In this document: in pieces, positions 56,701-64,000 of the stretch
Layout of the letters: the number at the start of each line of letters is the position of its first letter
Position numbering within the stretch: position 1 is the stretch's first letter
Source: Daphnia pulex
Lineage: Eukaryota; Arthropoda; Branchiopoda; Diplostraca; Daphniidae
Length of the DNA: 64,000 nt
NCBI RefSeq assembly: GCF_021134715.1
Contig: NC_060028.1
Coordinates: forward strand, 6,346,501 to 6,410,500
Direction: 5' to 3'
Translations under genes and position numbers: made by a program
Notes under the pieces: model-generated
What the model was told of the DNA's origin: nothing
Seen by the model: the letters and a program-made list of their open reading frames with translations, nothing else
Databases searched by the model: none

Positions 56701-59700
56701 GCCGTCAAGTGAGCCATGCATTAGACGTAGAAGAGACAGAAGTCAGTCACTTGAGGTTAGCCAGTCGATCAACGAGAAAAGAGCGCAGAGCCCTGCTGGC
56801 GGTGGCGGGGTGTCGAAAAAGTCAAACAGCCAACACGCACTGATGATCGAACGGTGAAAATGGAAACGCCAGAGAGAGAAATTCTCTCTAACAGATTGAT
56901 TGGGCCAAATGAAATGATGTGATGTCTTTGATTTGTCGTCGAGCGCGCGCGCCATTCAAATTCAATCATTTCGCTTCCACCCAACTCGCAGATGGCTGCG
57001 CTCTCTCCGACGCCCATCTGTGTGTATCGGTGATCCAATTTGTAATCCAGCCACTAATAGAGTGACGCACATAGAAATCAGTCGGGGGTGTATATAGAAG
57101 AAAAGCCAGTCTCATGTTTGTTGGATGCGATATAAGATAATAAACCCGCTTACACCCGCTGCCCTATATATCTCACCAGCTTATGGCCATTAACTCACGG
57201 GCACATGTGTGTATAGATCTCACTAATGGATTCCCAGTTTCTTATTCGGTGGCCGATTCTTTTTAAATATACCAGCAGCTCATTATTATTAAACACTACT
57301 CCCGTTTTATTACAGTATAGGTCTTGGCAGTTATATCTTGTGGATAAAGTTAATTTTCAATCATTTTTCTATAATTCTTTTGGCTAGAATTTTCAATAGT
57401 TTAGCAGGTATATTTTGATAGTGTTGGCCAAGAGGCAATCAAGACATAGGATTCCTATACAGTCGAGCTATAAGAACAACAAGTGGATGATTACAGATCT
57501 CGATCGAATTGGCTGTGCGATCAAAAGGCCAACGTGAATCCTCACAATGGCGTGTCGTGTCGGTTGACTTTGTGTCTATAATGTCTGTTGGCGAGACGAC
57601 GACGATACGTTGACGCATACAATCAACAACACGATCGCGCGCCGTCGTTATTAGACATGGGCGACGTGTTGACCGAAACTAATCGGCTATCCTTTTTGTC
57701 CTCGCCATCATCCTGCCTGTCTCCCAGGAGGAATTACATTAATAAATGGTGGAGAGCAGTTTCCCCTCTGCACGTTGCATATACACTCAATATTTATTTA
57801 TTATACACACAGTGTGTATATCTGTATGCATATATAGCTTATATAGCCGCCGTCGATATAGCCGTATACATATATACTGAATAGGCACGATAAATGTTGG
57901 CCGGCTGCCCAGCAGCATCCAGCCGAACCCTTTCCCCCCTTTTATATTCTTCCTCCCACCATATTCTTCATACTATTTTTTTGAATAAAAGTTTGGTGGC
58001 GGTGTAGACGGGATTATTTCATTTGTCTGTACAACATGCGACATGTAGCTGTGTGTTATACACATATATATACGTATACAACGGGGCTATGTCTGGAGGA
58101 ATAGAGGCGATGCCGTCCTAATCCGCATTCCCATTTGATTGAATTTGTATCGAAAGCTTGTGATAATCGCAGTAGTCTCAATCCAATCTCGTTATTCTCT
58201 ATATATGTTCAAAGCCTGAATTTCCGTTATGTCTAGGCCTCAGATGTCTCAGCCTGACCCAAACTTGAAATCGATTTACTATTAATGTATTTATTGGAGT
58301 AATGAATGGGAAATATGTCAACCTATTCCCGATAAATGTTTCCAAAAATTAAGCCAATATTCTGGATTGAATTATGAATTTGTGCATTCAAGGAAGCTTT
58401 TTTTGTCGCTTATTAGTTTGAAACTGAAGAATAATTTGTTTAAGTAATTCGACTAAAATTGAAATTTAGTTGCGTACATCTCTGAGCATAGCCGGAATAT
58501 TGAGCAATCAGACGTGAGGTACACATACGGGTAGAGCACGATGCGAGCATTCAAATGAACACGCGCACTCGTCGTCAGTCTCATGCACTGCACTCACTCT
58601 ACATACACAGCTAGGCGAATAAAAAGCCAATTTTATTACAGACAAATAACTTAATACTCGTATCAAGTTTCAGACATGATGAATCAACCCTCAAATGGAT
58701 GAACAATATGTTATACACGAACACGGAATCTATATGAACCTCTCGCTCGCGCGCCTATTGTTCCCGTCTATAGTCGCTTCCCTCTTACGCCTTTTCCTGT
58801 GTGTGACCGCCTGACCTTTTTTGTGTTTTTTTCTCTTTTTTCTTATTCAATCTTCTTTGATTGTTGGATTATTTCCGCACGAGGCGACGAGGACGTGGGT
58901 GAAACAATGGATGCCTTAGCATCCACTTCTACCACCGGCTCTCTATATAGCTCCCAATCATGTCCGTATTATATTTAGTTAAATAATATTATATAGACCA
59001 ACGGTTAAGTTCTCGATGGTTGGTACTTTGGCTGTTCTTTGGCACGGCACGGTCTTGTTGCTGGCCCGTGGGGGAGGATGCCGAGCGACCCGGATGACCT
59101 GACACGCGTCGGGACGCCCAGGACACCCCCAAAATATCATTTTTTTTTTTTTTGTTCTTTCTCTTCTGTCCTTTTGCAGCTTCCACTTTGAAGAGATGCT
59201 CTTTTGTTTTGTTTTTTTGTGACATCTTTTTTCACGAGTGCTGCTCGTCATCTTCTTGTTCCAACTCTTAGATTTCGTGGCATTCTATTGTTGCTGTCGG
59301 AAGAATAAGGAAAAGAGAAAGAAAGAAGAAAAGAGTTTTTTGGGGCTTGTTCACCCGGTTATTATTCAGAAATTGCCTCGTCAGGAAACCGGAGAGACTC
59401 ACTGAGCTGATGCACACATGGTGGTGGTGGTGGTATAACTATAATAGGATATTCCTCCGGGCACTATATACATGCTCTCCTCTCTATACCGTCATACTTG
59501 ACACCTCCGTTTCATCGGAGAATATTCATTCAAACAAACCAGACAACAATTTTTTTTGATCCGCATCATATACACCGAAATGGAAGAACTTTAGAACTCG
59601 CTCTTTTCTTCGTCCACTTGACTGTATACATCTTTTTTTTTCACCCCAATTTTTGTATAGACGAGGGATGGAAAGGAGCAATGGCCAGTCCAGCGCATAT

Positions 59701-62700
59701 GGGAGCCGCCGCCCGTCGTCCTACTTGTAGACAGTAGCCATTGAAAAGCGAACATATATAGCGTACAAGACTTCAATCAAAACGGCCACTCTTTTCTTCC
59801 CTTTTTTGCCTCTCCATATAATACATATATACATACGATGTCGTGATTTTAGAAAGAAAAAGAAATAAAAAGGAGGGATTGTAGAGAGCTGCTGGATAGA
59901 GGGGGGGAAGAATAAAGATACAAAAGAGGGCACACACCCTCTTTTGAATATGTGATGAGACGTGATGTGGTAAAGAAAAGAAGCTCCAGTGCACTGCAAA
60001 TATCGCGTCCGAGCGCACGCCGCTGGCCAAAAACTCTCAGACTTTTTTGATTTTATTTTTCTCTTCTTTTTCCATCTTCTTTGATTTCTGGTTCGATTTG
60101 TCCAATGGTATAAAAGAGAGAAAAAAAAGAAACAAATAATCAAATCCAAAATAAGTGAATATATCACGCCACTGGCCTGTATATATACGTGTCCAGTTTC
60201 ACCCAGCACTATACGGTCATCGAATCCGTCCAATAAGGTTATATACAGCCAGTTTTCTAGAATTGTCCGAAAGACATTTATTCTTGGAAAATAATACACC
60301 AAACGCTAATAAAAAGAGAAACAAAAAAACAAGCGCAATGCAGTGGATGATGGCGAGTTATACATTAGCGGCATCCAAACCGGATAATATATGGGGAGCC
60401 ATATAATGCCGCATTCATCCACTTTGGTAAATTATTAGACCGCGCCAGGACAATAAGCTCGTTTTTCGTGTATTTATGTCTTTGGTTGATTGTGGCCATG
60501 TATGTACAAATTAAAAGGCAAAAATCAGATAGAGAAAGCTGATTTATATAATTCGTATAGAACCGCGTACAGAGTTTTTTTTTTCCATTTGATCATCGAT
60601 AGAGTTAGGGAGAAATAATCAGAACGGCCTCGGTCGTCAAACGGTCAAGCAACACCCTTTTTTTCCAGTGCACCCTTCAATATAAATAGTTCCCCTAACA
60701 AAAAAATACACAAACCAATAGTCTCTACATAATATTGATGGATCCGTGTGTCTAAGGTCTATGTCTATCTATCTACTATATATATAAGAGATAAAAAGGG
60801 GAGCAGAGCTACATAGGGGAGAGAGAAGATTCAATAAGTGACTGTAATAGCCTTCAATAGTGTCCGACGAGTCCCAACGAGCGTAACGATCTCGGCAACC
60901 GGCGCAGTGACGCTCCGTCCAGCAGCGTCCAAGGAAGGGTGAGGGTGCTGGACGAATGTACATAGGAGGGAGAAAAAAAGAAAACGACCGTTCATTTTTT
61001 TGTTCTTTTTTCCGATATATTATTAGGTCTGTCCTATAGGCAAGGAATCCTATGGAAAGTGAACACTTGTATCACATCGAAGGGGGGGAAAAATATTTGT
61101 ATTAATAATAATAAACCGCCATCAAATCAGTTTGCTCTCTCGGTGATGGACTCGTGTATCTGTATATAGTGGAGGATAGAGTTTTATGAGCCGGAGCCAA
61201 AGTCAAAGGCCATTCATTTTCTTTTCTTTTCGTTCTCCGCGTGCGTACAGAACTGTGTGCGTAATATACTATATATCACCGAGAAGACTGCTTTGAATAT
61301 TAGTCTATATACTAAATAAATAAATTTATTTAGTATCTCTAGATGTAATATACCGGGAAAGGAAAAAATCAAATAACTGCTGCGGCCATAAAGTTTTAGT
61401 TCTTTACCGAAAGAAAAGCTATTTTATTTGTTGTGTTTGTCTTCTTATTGTACGTGGAAAACACACGGGTCCTTTTGCTTTTGATGAAGGGGGGCTGTAA
61501 TGTTCTTATATTGTTGGCCATATTTATCTGACTGCTCTACATAGCGACATATCAGATCTTGTTTTGTTATTTTTTGTTTTCCTCCCCAACTTTTGTGACC
61601 CTCTTTTAATGGCTAATGAGATTGCTCCGGCGGTTTTCAATCGAGGGTGAGCGATTGCCGGCAGCAGCCAGCATCAGACAGGAAGCACAAGTTGTAGTAG
61701 TAGTAACATGTATACTTACTAGACGCGCAAGAATTGGATATGAGGGAGAGAGAGAGAGGGGACGACACTATAAGTCAAGACAGGTCACAAAAAATGAAGA
61801 ATGATCCATCGAGAGCCCTGCAGGGCCGGCGTCGAAAGAAGATGCTCCAGTCCTTCACTCTACTCCACTTGGTGTAATATAGGCTACTATAGATATATTT
61901 AAAAAAGATGTCGTATATATATGTAACATATGATATATTATATACCACCGGGCCTGTTTGTATCTGTGTTTATATGTGTACAGGCCATAGAATCAGTGAA
62001 TATATGGAAATTAAATGGCCTGCAGATTGGACTCATCCCGGCGAGTGGTGTATTCATGTCCTATTTTATGGCCGCGGTTACGTATGTACATACGAGCGTC
62101 GCTCTCTCTCTAACCATTCCGGCCCTTCTCAATCGTCCACCTCCTCCTCGTCTCTTTTGGTTCCCATCCCCAGCACTTTGATGCGATATGATTTGATGAG
62201 CTTTTGTCTCAATTTGGACGGAGAGAGATCCTTTTTGGGGGTTGGATTGTTGTTGTGTTGTTGTTTGTCATTTCCGTTCTGTACATAGCCTGACATCGTA
62301 TAGATGCTGGCATTGATTGGTCATCAAAAACCGCAGGATACCCATTGCCTTCACAGGAGTACTTGGACACAGTACACCAGCACGCTAGTCTATTTATAAA
62401 TCTCTCAAAAATAGCCATATTACGCAAGATATCGCTACTTGTTGCCATGCACTTGGATTGGCAATTGGTTCCCATTTCGTCTCGTTGATTTGTTCTTTTC
62501 CTCCAACGAGTTTCAAGTGGATTTTTGCCAACTGGAAATTGATCCCATTAGATGTTATACATTAGACGGATAGGTTATGCGCAAACTGTGTATAGGCTCT
62601 ATATTGCAATTGGCCGTGTATATAACTATACGATAGTATTGTTACGAGTCGTGAGTGATGAGTCACGAGTGATCGATTATTTGGGTTGGCTCCAGTTGGA

Positions 62701-63364
62701 GATGCAAGTCAACACTGAGAGAGAACGAAGCTAATTAAATCATGAATGGGATTGTACTAGACGATATCTTCGTCGGACTGTCGCCTCCGGTGAAGAGCCT
62801 CAGAACTAAAAGAAGATCCATCACGCCAGCAACCGTGTGTCACAGTTGCGACAAGATGAGCCAGTAGCCCCGCACTGCGTATTGTCTTCGGAGATGGTCC
62901 TCCGGACGACTGATTAGGATCGAGCGTCTTCGCGTTAACTCGATCGCATAATGCGCGGGATATAAAACAATGACAAATGGTGAAAAGAGATTTAGAGATT
63001 TACATTTTCGATATTATTTCACCCATGCAAAGTGTGTGTATAGGTTCTTGACTTTGCGAAGAACTATCGAATGATTTAAAATGTCACATGAAATAAACAG
63101 AAGCATATAATCAGACTGGTTTTAATGCGGTCTTCAGCTATAAAATTCTATCCTTAAAAATGAATTTTAAGTGTCTTTTAATTATATTACCTCCAATAAT
63201 CACTAATTTGAGATAATAAAATGAATTAATTTGATTAATACTTTGTTTATTATCATTCATATTTTCTTAAGAAAAAGTATTAAAATTTATTTTTTAAAAA
63301 GTATATTCGAGCGCAAAAATATCTTTTAAAGAATTTTTACGCTACTTAGATACGACCAATATAA
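53701..63364. other. About 9.6 kb without recognised genes
   Basis: No coding exon chain, transposon protein or known RNA was recognised on either strand. Composition differs from the left side: many TATATA/CTATATAG tracts, CTCTCT/GAGAGA stretches (for example 56150-56180, 61745-61760), pyrimidine-rich blocks at 55190-55460 and a GAAGAA run near 56043-56062 that creates a Lys/Arg-rich open frame. It may be a long intron or regulatory region of a gene to the right. Confidence 0.45.
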
Positions 63365-63437
63365 GCCTGGCTAGCTCAGTCGGTAGAGCATGAGACTCTT
63401 AATCTCAGGGTCGTGGGTTCGAGCCCCACGTTGGGCG
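63365..63437 (+). tRNA. tRNA-Lys (CTT)
   Basis: 73 bases. The acceptor stem GCCTGGC pairs with GTTGGGC (with G-T pairs), the D-arm is TAGCTCAGTCGGTAGAGCA, the anticodon stem TGAGA/TCTCA encloses loop CTCTTAA with anticodon CTT at 63398-63400, and the T-arm GTGGGTTCGAGCCCCAC is perfect. The discriminator is G and no CCA is encoded, as in eukaryotes. A-box and B-box promoters are intact. Confidence 0.97.
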
Positions 63438-63442
63438 ACTCC

Positions 63443-63447
63443 TTTTT
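63443..63447 (+). terminator. Pol III terminator of tRNA-Lys
   Basis: A run of five T begins six bases after the tRNA end, the normal Pol III stop signal. Confidence 0.8.
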
Positions 63448-64000
63448 GCACCCTCGAATGAAAAAGTTCATTGAACATTTCCGTTAGAATTCACAATACG
63501 AGTAACTTTACGTAACCAACCATTTTTATTTCGAAACAGTATGAGAAAAAGCTGCCGAGTGCGTTGCTTGTTACTCGATTTCCAAAAGTGGACCGGAGAC
63601 GATTTGAATATTTCTCGTGTTGAATTCTGGATTCTCCTTCCAACTTCTTGTTTTATTTTCTTCTTCTCTCATTCTTCTTCCCTTATGTATTATTTGGCGA
63701 GCTATACGCTGTCGAGCTCGCATATACATAACACCCGCAAGCGAAACCCTGTAAGTTCGGGTGGCACTGCGACTGGGTATCTGCTCGGTTGACCAACAAT
63801 AGCCAACGCAGGAACACAGGAGCGCATAAGGAAAGAAAGCGATATTTGACAGGGAAGCAGCAGCTCAGGCAGGGCAGCCGGCAGCAGCAGTTTGAACGAA
63901 GCCAACGCAACAGCCAAAAGAGCGAGAGAGAGAGAGAGAAAAGGAGCAACCGGATCTCTCGTCTGTTGCTGCCACTTCTTGATGTGGTCGGAATTCAAAA
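63448..64000. other. CAG- and GA-rich right end, possible 5' UTR
   Basis: 63850-63960 has GCAGCAGC repeats followed by (GA)n, a composition common in long arthropod 5' UTRs. No start codon with clear coding potential follows before the window ends. Inference only. Confidence 0.3.

Noticed and set aside
59721..60302. 193-residue minus-strand open frame, the longest in the right-hand block
   Set aside because: Its sequence is dominated by Phe/Leu/Ile runs from pyrimidine tracts, with no domain, no conserved motif and no neighbouring exons.
1..64000. CRISPR array, prokaryotic operon or viral genome
   Set aside because: No spaced short repeats, no operon layout; spliced metazoan genes and a eukaryotic tRNA without encoded CCA exclude a prokaryotic or phage origin.

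Overview
The window is animal nuclear DNA. Its real genes have many small exons and short GT-AG introns, and the proteins are metazoan: Bicaudal-C, a GKAP/HURP protein, alpha4/TAP42, C1orf43 and EEPD1. The small introns, the mix of retroelements (BEL/Pao, R1-like, L2/CR1-like, hAT) and the look of the proteins suggest an arthropod, most likely a branchiopod crustacean such as Daphnia. The species is inferred, not proven. All reading was by eye, with no alignment or search.

Layout. From 1 to 32 kb the window is a repeat-rich graveyard: two Fem-1-family ankyrin gene remnants (1.07-1.64 kb; 10.98-12.17 kb), BEL/Pao fragments (3.4-5.24 kb, 12.3-12.65 kb), an R1-like non-LTR element (18.56-22.1 kb), a CYP2-clan P450 pseudogene (22.64-23.56 kb) bordered by an L2-like retroelement (23.64-25.35 kb), and a duplicated piece of the GKAP-family gene (26.19-26.62 kb). 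Scattered through it, and again at 50.7-51.8 kb, are seven copies (A-G) of a small gene made only of the Dicer C-terminal RNase IIIb domain plus its double-stranded-RNA-binding domain. Most are plainly broken. Copy D (29395-30431) is open throughout except for one TAG between the two C-terminal catalytic residues.

From 32.1 to 47.5 kb lies a compact block of five genes that read cleanly through every splice junction: IGBP1/TAP42 (+), a GKAP/DLGAP5 (mars/HURP) homologue (-), Bicaudal-C (+, with a GC-AG intron), a C1orf43/NICE-3 homologue (+) and an EEPD1 homologue (-) whose nuclease domain has lost key residues. IGBP1 converges on mars, mars diverges from BicC, and C1orf43 converges on EEPD1.

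From 47.5 to 64 kb there is a second, near-identical Dicer-fragment unit (49.8-52.1 kb), a decayed hAT transposon with an 8-bp target duplication (52297-53692), and about 9.6 kb with no coding signal but many TA-, GA- and pyrimidine-rich tracts. A tRNA-Lys(CTT) gene (63365-63437) follows, then a CAG/GA-rich end that could be the 5' UTR of a gene beyond the window.

The most unusual feature is the mini-Dicer family: tandem and dispersed copies, a shared nonsense codon, intron presence/absence between copies, and a head-to-tail fusion of two copies.
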